Shown: positions 27,330-34,312 of the stretch, in pieces
How positions within the stretch are numbered: the stretch's first letter is position 1
Layout of the letters: each line of letters opens with the position of its first letter
Assembly (NCBI GenBank): GCA_963709505.1
Contig: CAVPXC010000034.1
Coordinates: 1-53,946, forward strand
DNA length: 53,946 bases
Direction of reading: 5' to 3'
Source: CAVPXC01 sp963709505
GTDB taxonomy: Bacteria; Chloroflexota; Anaerolineae; JAAEKA01
Notes under the pieces: model-generated
The model's input: only the letters and a program-made list of their open reading frames with translations
The model's database searches: none
What the model was told of the DNA's origin: nothing
Translations under genes and position numbers: made by a program

Positions 27330-28634
27330 ATGAAACCCGCGAAGGATCTACTAGCGACGCCGGTCCCACCTATACCCACTGCCATCTCGCCGGCATCGAC
27401 ACCTGTTTCGCTCACGCCCGAACCGGCGCCTGTTGCCACGGCAACAGAAGCCGTGGCGATGACCGAGTTCCACGGATTGCGTCTCGACGCGCCGCCCTAT
27501 GCCGTGCATGGGCCGTATGCCGTTGGCACACGTGAGTTCACCATCGAGACCGCTGGACGCACCACCCCGCTTACCGTCTGGTATCCGGCCAGGAATCCAG
27601 CAGGCGACCCGGAGGAGATCATCTACAGCATGGATATCGGCGATGCTGGGATGAAACCATTTCCGGTGCGGGGCAACGCCCTACTCGATGCCCAACCCGA
27701 CACCACGGGCGCCCCCTATCCATTGGTTGTCTATTCGCACGGATTGTTTCTGTACCGCCAAACTGCTGCCTACCTGGCTGAACACCTGGCTTCGCAAGGG
27801 TTTGTCGTGATCGCTGGCAACCATGAGGACAACTGGGGAACCTTTGGCCAGCCGTGGGACAGAAGCTACGTGAGCCGTCCTGCCGACATCACGGCCTGGA
27901 TCGACTTCGCCGGGAAGCTCAACGCCCAAGGCGGTGACCTGGAAGGGTTGATCGACAGCGACCATGTCGGCGTCGCCGGCCATTCCTTTGGCGGTTACAC
28001 GGCACTGGCAGCAGGCGGCGCACGCTTTGACCACAATTGGTTCTTGGACGTCTTGTGCCCGGCCGGCCCGTTGGCGCCGGATGATATCCTCAACGAATGC
28101 GGCTGGCTGCGCGACAAATTGCCGGGTATGGCCGCCCAGGCCGGCCTCGACGCTGTGCCAGAGGGACTGTGGCCCAACTGGCGAGATCCGCGCGTCGAAG
28201 CGATCGCCATCACGGCGCCGGCAACCCGTTCCGGACCCGCCGGGAATGCTGCCGTCACGGAACCTACGCTGTTATTGGTCGGATCGGCTGATAGCATCAT
28301 CAATGTGAAGCTGAATGCCAATGACACCTATAACACCCTGGGCAGTCCTCACAAGACCCTGGTCATGTTGGAAAACGGCGGCCATGCGCTCTTCATCAAC
28401 GATTGCGTGGCTGCCACCGGTATGGCCGAGGTGGCGTTCATATACTGCTCCGACCCGATCTGGGACATGGACCGTGCCCACGACCTGCACAACCACTTCA
28501 CGGCGGCCTTCCTGCTGGCCGAGCTCAAGGGCGACGCCGAGGCGGCCAAGGCGCTGGCGCCGGAAAACGTCGCGTTCCCTGGCATCACCTACGAGACGAC
28601 GGGCTATGGCGCGGCGCCTACGGCCAAGCTATAG
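27330..28634 (+). CDS. PAF-AH-like alpha/beta hydrolase, signal peptide lost
   Basis: 434 residues, close paralog of domain 1 of the protein at 18539. Shared blocks include APYPLVVYSHGLFLYRQTAA, nucleophile GVAGHSFGGYTALAAGGARF, and the end LKGDAEAAKALAPENVAFPG. The N-terminus is MKPAKDLLATPVPPIPTAIS: the head (MKPxKHLxxT) joins directly to the Pro linker, with the hydrophobic stretch and lipobox Cys seen in paralogs removed by an apparent in-frame deletion. The product should therefore stay in the cytoplasm, or the gene is decaying. AGGAGG precedes the ATG. It ends at a TAG in the same frame as the next gene, 9 bases before that start. Confidence 0.85.
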   Translation: MKPAKDLLATPVPPIPTAISPASTPVSLTPEPAPVATATEAVAMTEFHGLRLDAPPYAVHGPYAVGTREFTIETAGRTTPLTVWYPARNPAGDPEEIIYSMDIGDAGMKPFPVRGNALLDAQPDTTGAPYPLVVYSHGLFLYRQTAAYLAEHLASQGFVVIAGNHEDNWGTFGQPWDRSYVSRPADITAWIDFAGKLNAQGGDLEGLIDSDHVGVAGHSFGGYTALAAGGARFDHNWFLDVLCPAGPLAPDDILNECGWLRDKLPGMAAQAGLDAVPEGLWPNWRDPRVEAIAITAPATRSGPAGNAAVTEPTLLLVGSADSIINVKLNANDTYNTLGSPHKTLVMLENGGHALFINDCVAATGMAEVAFIYCSDPIWDMDRAHDLHNHFTAAFLLAELKGDAEAAKALAPENVAFPGITYETTGYGAAPTAKL

Positions 28635-28643
28635 GAGGCCACC

Positions 28644-29720
28644 GTGACTAAGATCGAGGCGTTGGTTGACAAGACGATGCAGGAGAACCAAATTCCTGGC
28701 ATCGCGGTCGGAGTCGTCAAGGACGGCCAGGTGGTGTATGCGAAGGGCTTCGGCGTGGCCGAGGCCGGCACCGATCGGGCTATGACGGCGCAGACGTTGT
28801 TTCCTATGGCATCTCTCTCCAAACAGTTCACAACCGCTGCGATCATGCAATTGGTCGAGCAAGGCAAGATCGACCTCGATGCACGACTGACCGCCTACCT
28901 ACCCGACTTCAAGATGGCCGATCCGCGCTACAAGGACATCACAATCCGCTACTTGCTGGCCGATATCTCGGGCATGCCTGATTGGAAGGAAAGCGACTGG
29001 GACTACACCCGGCGCACGACGAGTCCGGAGGCGTTGCACGCGGCGATTGGCGCTCTGGCCACCTATGAGTTGACCGGCGACCCAGGCAAGGCGGAGTATC
29101 TGTACTCGAATGCCGGCTTTGACATCCTGGGCGATGTGGTGGCCAAGGTCACAGGTCAATCCTTCGAGGAGGTTATGCAGAAGCAGTTCTTCGATCCCCT
29201 CGGCATGGCGAGCAGCTCCTTCCTGCTTGCCGATGTTGACCCTGCGGCCACCACCAAGTTTCACTGGAAAGACGAAACCGGGAAGGTGGTGACCGGTGCA
29301 GAGTTTCTCGAGTATGATCAGGTACACACGCCTTGCGGTGGGCTGCTCTCGAACATCGAGGACATGAGCCGGTGGATGCTCGTCAACTTGAACCAAGGTG
29401 AACCGGACGGCCAGCGCATCCTTGATCCCGCCAGCTACGACGCCATGTGGACACCGCAAACCGATGCGGACTGGGGCATCGGTGGGATGTTCCAGAAGTG
29501 GGGGCTTGGTTGGGAGCTGGCCGAACTCGATGGCCATTCCTTTGCCTGGTGGGGTGGTCTGATGGCTGGCGGTACCAGCACGATGATCTTAGCCCCGGAG
29601 GATGGCCTGGGCGTGGTCGTGGTGGCCAACGCCAGCCCGTCACAATCGTATGATACGCCCTGGTACGCCGTCGATCTAGCGACAGCTTTGACCAGCGAGC
29701 TGCTGGGCATCAACGAGTGA
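28644..29720 (+). CDS. Beta-lactamase family serine hydrolase, no signal peptide
   Basis: 358 residues of the class C/EstB-like family: IPGIAVGVVKDGQVVYAKGF, the S-x-x-K as SLSK in FPMASLSKQFTTAAIMQLVE, the Y-x-N as YSN in YLYSNAGFDILGDVVAKVTG, but WWGG where H-x-G is expected. There is no signal peptide. The frame is the same as the preceding hydrolase; in paralogous fusions the junction reads KLDDATVAKIEALV, here KL-stop-EATVTKIEALV. A single codon change to TAG split one polyprotein into two genes and made a good AGGAGG site before GTG 28644. Likely translated by restart on the same message. Confidence 0.87.
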   Translation: MTKIEALVDKTMQENQIPGIAVGVVKDGQVVYAKGFGVAEAGTDRAMTAQTLFPMASLSKQFTTAAIMQLVEQGKIDLDARLTAYLPDFKMADPRYKDITIRYLLADISGMPDWKESDWDYTRRTTSPEALHAAIGALATYELTGDPGKAEYLYSNAGFDILGDVVAKVTGQSFEEVMQKQFFDPLGMASSSFLLADVDPAATTKFHWKDETGKVVTGAEFLEYDQVHTPCGGLLSNIEDMSRWMLVNLNQGEPDGQRILDPASYDAMWTPQTDADWGIGGMFQKWGLGWELAELDGHSFAWWGGLMAGGTSTMILAPEDGLGVVVVANASPSQSYDTPWYAVDLATALTSELLGINE

Positions 29721-29730
29721 ATGCCCAGGC

Positions 29731-29768
29731 GATCGGTTGGGTGATCCAACGCGGATCACCCGACCGAT
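29731..29768 (+). terminator. Hairpin between beta-lactamase and MBL genes
   Basis: Arms GATCGGTTGGGTGATCC (29731-29747) and GGATCACCCGACCGAT (29753-29768) pair over about 16 bp with one bulge. No T run follows, so it may be a partial terminator or an RNA-stabilising element inside operon 2. Confidence 0.6.
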
Positions 29769-29808
29769 GTCGATTCTCGGTCAACTACGACCGAAAGGAG
29801 TTACAGCT

Positions 29809-30684
29809 ATGTTGCGTCTTACTCGCAGATTATCCCTTTTGGCACTGGCCATATTGCTTGTCGCCTGCGCCAGCCCGCCCGTGGCGCCGGCAGGGACGCC
29901 AGTCCCGCCCATCCCCGTCCCGTCCACGCCGTCGCCTGTTCCGCCTACCCTGGTTCCGCCAACTGCAACGGGTGACGTCAAACTGACCATCGTCTACGAC
30001 AACACCACGACCAACCCGCAATCGTTAGAGGGCTGGGGCTTCTCCGCCGTGGTCGTCTACGGCGACCACAGGCTGCTCTTTGACACTGGCGGCAGCGGCT
30101 CGGTGCTGCTGGACAATCTGCGCCTGGTGGACGTGGATCCCACCACCATCGAGGCGGTCATCTTGTCCCATCAACACGACGACCACACCGGCGGCCTGAT
30201 GACATTGCTGAACACGGGGATTCGGCCGACGGTCTACGCGCCCGCCAGTTTCACCGATACCTTCAAGCGCTCCGTGCGCGAGCGAACCGAGCTGGTCGAG
30301 GTCTCCGACGCGCTGGAGATCCTGCCTGGCGTGTACACGACCCGCCCGATTGGCTCCATCGTCGAAGAGGCATTAGTGGTCGAGACAGGTGACGGCGCCG
30401 TGGTCATCACCGGCTGCGCGCATCCGGGTCTCGTAGAGATCGTCCGGGAAGCACAGGCCGTGACCAGCTCCCCGATTGCCATGGTGATCGGCGGATTCCA
30501 TCTCGGTAGCGCCAGCGAGAGCCAGGTGTCATCCATCATCGCCGAGCTGCGCCAGTTGGGCGTCCAGAAGATCCTGCCCTGTCACTGCACGGGCCAAAAG
30601 GCCATCGCCATGTTCCGCAACGAGTACGGGGAGAATCACGTCGAGGGTGGCGTGGGCCGCACGGTGGCCTTTTCGGCGCAGTGA
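29809..30684 (+). CDS. Lipoprotein metallo-beta-lactamase, MptE-like
   Basis: 291 residues. Signal MLRLTRRLSLLALAILLVAC gives a lipid-anchored Cys20, then a Pro linker to about 55. The metallo-beta-lactamase fold has LLFDTGGSGSVLLDNL, the metal motif SHQHDDHTGG (about 120-129), ITGCAHPGLVEIV, GGFHLG and the terminal PCHCTG. This set is typical of MBL proteins annotated as 7,8-dihydropterin-6-yl-methyl-4-(beta-D-ribofuranosyl)aminobenzene 5'-phosphate synthases. An external lipid-anchored version suggests a different, perhaps scavenging or detoxifying, hydrolase role. Intact, AAGGAG before ATG 29809, last sizeable gene of operon 2. Confidence 0.88.
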   Translation: MLRLTRRLSLLALAILLVACASPPVAPAGTPVPPIPVPSTPSPVPPTLVPPTATGDVKLTIVYDNTTTNPQSLEGWGFSAVVVYGDHRLLFDTGGSGSVLLDNLRLVDVDPTTIEAVILSHQHDDHTGGLMTLLNTGIRPTVYAPASFTDTFKRSVRERTELVEVSDALEILPGVYTTRPIGSIVEEALVVETGDGAVVITGCAHPGLVEIVREAQAVTSSPIAMVIGGFHLGSASESQVSSIIAELRQLGVQKILPCHCTGQKAIAMFRNEYGENHVEGGVGRTVAFSAQ

Positions 30685-30818
30685 TCGAGTTCGAAGCGAA
30701 GACGACACATGCCGTCTTGTTGCTGGACATCGAGCCAAGTTTGTTGGCCAGCTCAGTGCTGACGATGGAATGGCTGGTGTGGAACATGATTGGTAATGAG
30801 CAGACGAAGCGGAGCTGA
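30681..30818 (+). CDS. Possible 45-residue protein, unknown
   Basis: GTG 30681 overlaps the stop of the metallo-beta-lactamase gene as GTGA, a form that supports coupled translation. The peptide (TTHAVLLLDIEPSLLASSVL in the middle) has no recognised domain. The TGA stop (30816-30818) lies in the first arm of the following hairpin. It may be a chance frame or a remnant; I list it because of the overlap. Confidence 0.3.
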   Translation: MIEFEAKTTHAVLLLDIEPSLLASSVLTMEWLVWNMIGNEQTKRS

Positions 30819-30837
30819 GGTTTCTCAGCTTCGCTTT
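30809..30837 (+). terminator. Hairpin terminator after operon 2
   Basis: Arms GCGGAGCTGAG (30809-30819) and CTCAGCTTCGC (30824-30834) with a 4-base loop, followed by TTTC. It is the likely end of operon 2. Confidence 0.65.
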
Positions 30838-30867
30838 CGCGTTCACCCGCAGTATCCCGACAGTCAA

Positions 30868-30896
30868 TTGCGTTCAGCCAGCACCTGTGGTATGCT
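30868..30896 (+). promoter_or_regulatory. Promoter for DUF433/DUF5615 module
   Basis: TTGCGT (30868-30873), 17 bases, TATGCT (30891-30896), about 80 bases before the DUF433 gene. Confidence 0.5.
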
Positions 30897-30976
30897 TGGA
30901 CCGCCAGGAACGTGAGGTGACTAGCTATTGAGGACCGGCGCCTGGTGGCTGGTTGGTCAAGAACGCGAGGTAGGAT

Positions 30977-31306
30977 ATGGTTATTGCTACTGATGTTATT
31001 CCCATGGAACCGGACACTGCCGGTGTTGTCAGGGTGGGTGGCACGCGCGTCACGCTGGACACCATCATCGCTGCATTCAAGGACGGAGCAACGGCGGAAG
31101 AAATTGTCCATCAGTATCCATCCTTGGCTCTGGCCGATGTGTACTCCGTAATCGGCCACTATCTGCGACGCACGGAAGAGGTCGAAGCGTATTTGCAGCA
31201 GCGAAAAGTACAGGCGGATGCGGTCCGTAAGCAGAACGAGATGCGTTTTGACCCTCAAGGCGTGCGAGACCGCTTGTTGGCGCGGTTTGCCAGAACGGAA
31301 GCGTGA
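30977..31306 (+). CDS. DUF433 domain antitoxin
   Basis: 109 residues. The helix-turn-helix-like DUF433 core is visible: VVRVGGTRVTLDTIIAAFKD, then GATAEEIVHQYPSLALADVY and VIGHYLRRTEEVEAYLQQR. In known pairs this small DNA-binding antitoxin precedes a PIN-like DUF5615 nuclease. The neighbour starting three bases after its stop is exactly such a protein, so the two form a VapBC-like toxin-antitoxin operon. Confidence 0.9.
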   Translation: MVIATDVIPMEPDTAGVVRVGGTRVTLDTIIAAFKDGATAEEIVHQYPSLALADVYSVIGHYLRRTEEVEAYLQQRKVQADAVRKQNEMRFDPQGVRDRLLARFARTEA

Positions 31307-31309
31307 GCC

Positions 31310-31663
31310 ATGCTGGCGCTGGCTGCCGACGAGAACTTCAATAACGACATCGTGCGTGGTCTGCGACGTCGCGCGATAGATTTGGATATCGTACGCATAC
31401 AAGACGTAGGTCTCGCGGCGGCCGACGACCCCACGGTGCTGGAGTGGGCGGCGCAGGAAGGTCGCGTCTTACTGACCCACGATGTGTCGACGATTACTCG
31501 ATATGCCTACGAACGCGTGCGGGCAGGGAAGTCTATGCCTGGTGTTTTCGAAGTAAGCAGGAATGTCGCGATCAGGGTTGCCATAGAGGATATCCTGCTT
31601 GTGGCTGAGGGCAGCATCGAGGACGAATGGGAAGGTCAGGTTCGCTATCTTCCCCTGAGATGA
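31310..31663 (+). CDS. DUF5615 PIN-like toxin
   Basis: 117 residues with the family's opening acidic motif AADENFNNDIVRGLRRRAID, then VGLAAADDPTVLEWAAQEGR and VLLTHDVSTI, whose Asp residues form the presumed metal site of a PIN-like ribonuclease. GEVSRN- and RVAIEDILLVAE-type elements near the end also fit. It is three bases downstream of the DUF433 antitoxin. No truncation is seen. Confidence 0.9.
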   Translation: MLALAADENFNNDIVRGLRRRAIDLDIVRIQDVGLAAADDPTVLEWAAQEGRVLLTHDVSTITRYAYERVRAGKSMPGVFEVSRNVAIRVAIEDILLVAEGSIEDEWEGQVRYLPLR

Positions 31664-31683
31664 GCAACAAACGGTGACGAGAG

Positions 31684-32028
31684 ATGACAGTTACGGTTAT
31701 CGAGGCGTTGAAATCTGCGCAATATATTGTGGATCATAACGGCCGTGGCACTGCTGTGCTTTTGACGATGCAGGCGTGGCAATCGCTGTTGGACTGGATT
31801 GATGACATGGCTGTTACTCACCTCGCGGCCGACGCTCTGACAGCATTGCAGGCGGCTGGCGGGCGTCCGGAACGAGCAGAGTGGCTTGCTTGGGTTGACA
31901 TCAGCGAGGAGTGGGGAGAGCAAGATCGGCAAGACATTGGCCTATCCGTGTTCGCAAAGGACTGGGACAATCCCGACGACGCCATCTACGATAACTGGAG
32001 AGAGCTCTATGGCGTTCCAGCGCGGTGA
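31684..32028 (+). CDS. Antitoxin of a PemK/MazF-type pair
   Basis: 114 residues. The N-terminal 45 residues (MTVTVIEALKSAQYIVDHNG) look like a Phd/YefM-type antitoxin variant. The C-terminus (DWDNPDDAIYDNWRELYGVP) carries the acidic WDNPxDAIYDNW signature found in antitoxins encoded just before PemK/MazF toxins. The next gene overlaps its end by 20 bases and begins as a PemK toxin but is truncated. This antitoxin therefore appears to be an orphan. Typical antitoxins of this kind are about 80 residues; the middle here is longer. Confidence 0.7.
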   Translation: MTVTVIEALKSAQYIVDHNGRGTAVLLTMQAWQSLLDWIDDMAVTHLAADALTALQAAGGRPERAEWLAWVDISEEWGEQDRQDIGLSVFAKDWDNPDDAIYDNWRELYGVPAR

Positions 32029-32164
32029 CGTGGTCTTGATTCCCTCTCCGTTCACCGGTCTCTCCGCTGCCAAGATTCGTCCCTCTACGTTATTCCTCGG
32101 TTCACTTTGCCAACCCGCCCCTCTTGGGCTACAATCGGGGAGCCTTTCGACCAACTCCGGTTGA
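32009..32164 (+). pseudogene. Truncated PemK/MazF toxin gene
   Basis: 51 codons. The beginning MAFQRGDVVLIPSPFTGLSA, then AKIRP, is the standard N-terminal strand region of PemK/MazF endoribonucleases of about 110 residues. Family similarity stops at about residue 27 and the rest is unrelated. The downstream sequence contains a good promoter for the following gene, so the toxin's 3' part was replaced. Not expected to be active. Confidence 0.75.
32107..32135 (+). promoter_or_regulatory. Promoter within the pemK remnant
   Basis: TTGCCA (32107-32112), 17-base spacer, TACAAT (32130-32135), about 145 bases before the gene at 32279. The long leader (32136-32278) holds no gene. Confidence 0.6.
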
Positions 32165-32278
32165 GTCGATCCCGCGCCGTCCACGAACCTTCGGCGAATG
32201 AACGCTCCGACCCTTCGGGTAGTCGCGTCCCTAGCCGTGGATGACCAATCTCTGTCCCACTGAAAGCAGCATGCACGC

Positions 32279-32698
32279 ATGAACAGCGAGGAAATCCGAG
32301 CCAGAATCGCCGAGCTAGAGGCCGAGGCTGAGCAATGCGCCCAGGCCGAAGCGCCGCGCCGCGGCCGGTCAAGTGCTTCCTCTGACGACGGGCCCAACTC
32401 AGACGGCGATCCCTGGGACTTTCTCTTCGATGTGGCCCTTCGCGCCGGCGATGGCCTTAGTCCCGATGGATTCTCACTCAACAGCTGGCTCGCCGACGGC
32501 CTGTTTGGCCTGCGCGGCGCCTTGCGGGGCCTGGGCGTCAACGACGAGTTCCGCAGCCACCTGCGCGCAGCCGAACGCGAGCTGCTGCTGGCCTGCCGGG
32601 TGTTGATCGACACCCGCCTGGAGCGCCTGGATCCCGAGACAGACGGCGCCGAAACCTCCAGCCGGCTGCAGAACATTGACATTGACTTTGATCCGTAA
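32279..32698 (+). CDS. Hypothetical acidic protein, unknown
   Basis: 139 residues. An N-terminal charged helix (SEEIRARIAELEAEAEQCAQ) is followed by a Ser/Asp/Pro-rich stretch and a helical region (SWLADGLFGLRGALRGLGVN, then HLRAAERELLLACRVLIDTR). I recognise no family. Codon use is like its neighbours, so it is probably real. Its last codons and TAA stop (32696-32698) are made by the first unit of a perfect 7-base repeat array. The array makes this end unstable, and the C-terminus may vary between strains. Confidence 0.65.
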   Translation: MNSEEIRARIAELEAEAEQCAQAEAPRRGRSSASSDDGPNSDGDPWDFLFDVALRAGDGLSPDGFSLNSWLADGLFGLRGALRGLGVNDEFRSHLRAAERELLLACRVLIDTRLERLDPETDGAETSSRLQNIDIDFDP

Positions 32699-32762
32699 CC
32701 CGTAACCCGTAACCCGTAACCCGTAACCCGTAACCCGTAACCCGTAACCCGTAACCCGTAAC
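32693..32762 (+). repeat. Heptamer array 3, CCGTAAC x10 perfect
   Basis: Ten identical copies of CCGTAAC with no mismatch. The stop codon of the preceding gene is in unit 1. Twenty-eight bases further on begins a second perfect array of another heptamer. Confidence 0.95.
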
Positions 32763-32790
32763 CCGGAAGCGGAGGCGGAAAGTCGTGACC

Positions 32791-32909
32791 GATCACCGAT
32801 CACCGATCACCGATCACCGATCACCGATCACCGATCACCGATCACCGATCACCGATCACCGATCACCGATCACCGATCACCGATCACCGATCACCGATCA
32901 CCGATCACC
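32791..32909 (+). repeat. Heptamer array 4, GATCACC x17 perfect
   Basis: Seventeen identical copies of GATCACC, followed by decayed units up to about 32922 and ending 20-30 bases before the asd start. Perfect repeats imply recent expansion or active homogenisation. Every unit has a GATC site. A 97-residue frame through the array is not a gene. Confidence 0.95.
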
Positions 32910-32941
32910 ATCACCGATCAATCATCGTGAAGTCACAGTAA

Positions 32942-33994
32942 ATGGAACGAGTCAAAGTAGGCATCCTCGGCGCCACGGGCGCAGTAGGCCAGCGTTTTGT
33001 TCAGATGCTGGCCGATCACCCCTGGTTCGAAATCGCCGCGCTGGGCGCATCGGATCGCTCGGCGGGCGTCAAATATAAGGACCGCCGCTGGGTACTGCAG
33101 CCCGATATGCCAGTATCGGTGCGCGACATGGAGCTGCGCCTGGGCGAGCCGGAGAATTTCGCGGACTGCAAGGTGATTTTTTCGGCCACGCCCAACGACG
33201 TGGCCGGCCGGGTCGAGGCGCAGTTCGCCGCGGCCGGCTATTACCTCTTCACCAACGCCGGCCCGCACCGCATGGACGCCGACGTGCCGTTGATGATCAC
33301 CGACGTCAACCCCGACCACGCCGCGCTGATCCGGGTTCAACAGCAGCGCCGCGGCTGGTCCGGCTTTATTGTGGCCAACGCCAACTGCACCGCAACCCAC
33401 CTCACGTCAGCGCTCAAGCCGCTGGACGATGCGTTCGGCCTGGAAAAGGTCTTCGTGGTCAGCATGCAGTCGGTCTCCGGCGCGGGCTATCCCGGCGTGT
33501 CCACGCTGGACATCCTGGACAACGTGATTCCCTACATCGGCAACGAGGAACCCAAGCTGGAAGAGGAGCCGCGCAAGATGCTGGGCGCCCTGGCTGGCGA
33601 CCATATCGAATACGCCAGCTTTGTCATGAGCGCCCACTGCAACCGCGTGGCCACCCTCGACGGCCACCTGGAATGCGTTTCGGTGGCGCTGCGCACCAAG
33701 GCCACGCCTGAGCAGGCAGCCGAGGTGCTACGCAGCTATCGCAGCCTGCCCCAGGAGATGGGCCTTCCCACCACGCCCGATCCCTGCATCATCGTGCGCG
33801 ACGAGCCGGATCGGCCCCAGGTGCGCCTCGACCGCATGGCCGGCCATGGCATGGCCACAGTCGTCGGCCGCATCCGCCCCGACCCCATCCTCGACCTCAA
33901 GTTCGTCCTCCTTGGCCACAACACCGTGCGCGGCGCAGCCGGCGGGTCGGTGCTGAACGCGGAGCTGTTGCTCAAGCAAGGCTACATCGTGTAA
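32942..33994 (+). CDS. asd: Aspartate-semialdehyde dehydrogenase
   Basis: 350 residues. Converts aspartyl phosphate with NADPH to aspartate semialdehyde, the branch point to lysine/diaminopimelate, methionine and threonine. The NADP site VGILGATGAVGQRFVQMLAD opens the protein. The catalytic Cys is C149 in VANANCTATHLTSALKPL, with VVSMQSVSGAGYPGVSTLDI and the catalytic His in SFVMSAHCNRVATLDGHLEC. The length and pattern match the archaeal/fungal-type enzyme rather than the E. coli type. No ribosome site is obvious before ATG 32942, and the upstream region is a tandem array, so expression could depend on array length; that is inference. Not in an operon with other lysine genes. Confidence 0.95.
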   Translation: MERVKVGILGATGAVGQRFVQMLADHPWFEIAALGASDRSAGVKYKDRRWVLQPDMPVSVRDMELRLGEPENFADCKVIFSATPNDVAGRVEAQFAAAGYYLFTNAGPHRMDADVPLMITDVNPDHAALIRVQQQRRGWSGFIVANANCTATHLTSALKPLDDAFGLEKVFVVSMQSVSGAGYPGVSTLDILDNVIPYIGNEEPKLEEEPRKMLGALAGDHIEYASFVMSAHCNRVATLDGHLECVSVALRTKATPEQAAEVLRSYRSLPQEMGLPTTPDPCIIVRDEPDRPQVRLDRMAGHGMATVVGRIRPDPILDLKFVLLGHNTVRGAAGGSVLNAELLLKQGYIV

Positions 33995-34021
33995 TTTGAT
34001 CTCGTCTATGAGGAGTGATCG

Positions 34022-34306
34022 TTGTACGAGCGTATCTTGCGTCAGATGCGAGAGAATATTCGTTCACGCCAGTACGTGATGACCTTGCACGCTGAAGAGG
34101 AGATGAACGACGATCTCCTTAGCATCTTTGACGTGGAACGGGCAATCTTAACAGGCGCTATTGTCGAACGTCAAGAGAATCACGTGTCTGGTGAATGGAA
34201 GTATCTTGTCGCCGGCGAGTCAATTGATGGTCACGGCGTAACTGTCAGTGCCAAGCTGAGTGTTACTCGCACGTTGGTCATCATTACGGTCTATCGAAAC
34301 GAGTGA
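34022..34306 (+). CDS. DUF4258 toxin-like protein
   Basis: 94 residues, TTG start at 34022 with GAGGAG upstream. The DUF4258 pattern is present: RSRQYVMTLHAEEEMNDDLL, then DVERAILTGAIVERQ, and a final strand LVIITVYRNE. These small proteins resemble RelE/MqsR-like ribonuclease toxins. It is followed six bases later by a YgiT-type zinc-finger gene, the usual partner, so the pair is probably an MqsRA-like toxin-antitoxin module. Confidence 0.85.
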   Translation: MYERILRQMRENIRSRQYVMTLHAEEEMNDDLLSIFDVERAILTGAIVERQENHVSGEWKYLVAGESIDGHGVTVSAKLSVTRTLVIITVYRNE

Positions 34307-34312
34307 GTAACC

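Noticed and set aside
32136..32278. Long leader before the gene at 32279, considered as a riboswitch
   Set aside because: I could not identify the conserved core of any riboswitch class or a terminator/antiterminator pair.
32791..32909. Regular repeats that could be taken for a CRISPR array
   Set aside because: Units are 7 bp and directly tandem, with no spacers, and no cas genes are present.
32785..33078. 97-residue frame through the GATCACC array into asd
   Set aside because: It translates a tandem repeat as TDHRSPI copies, then runs out of frame within asd.
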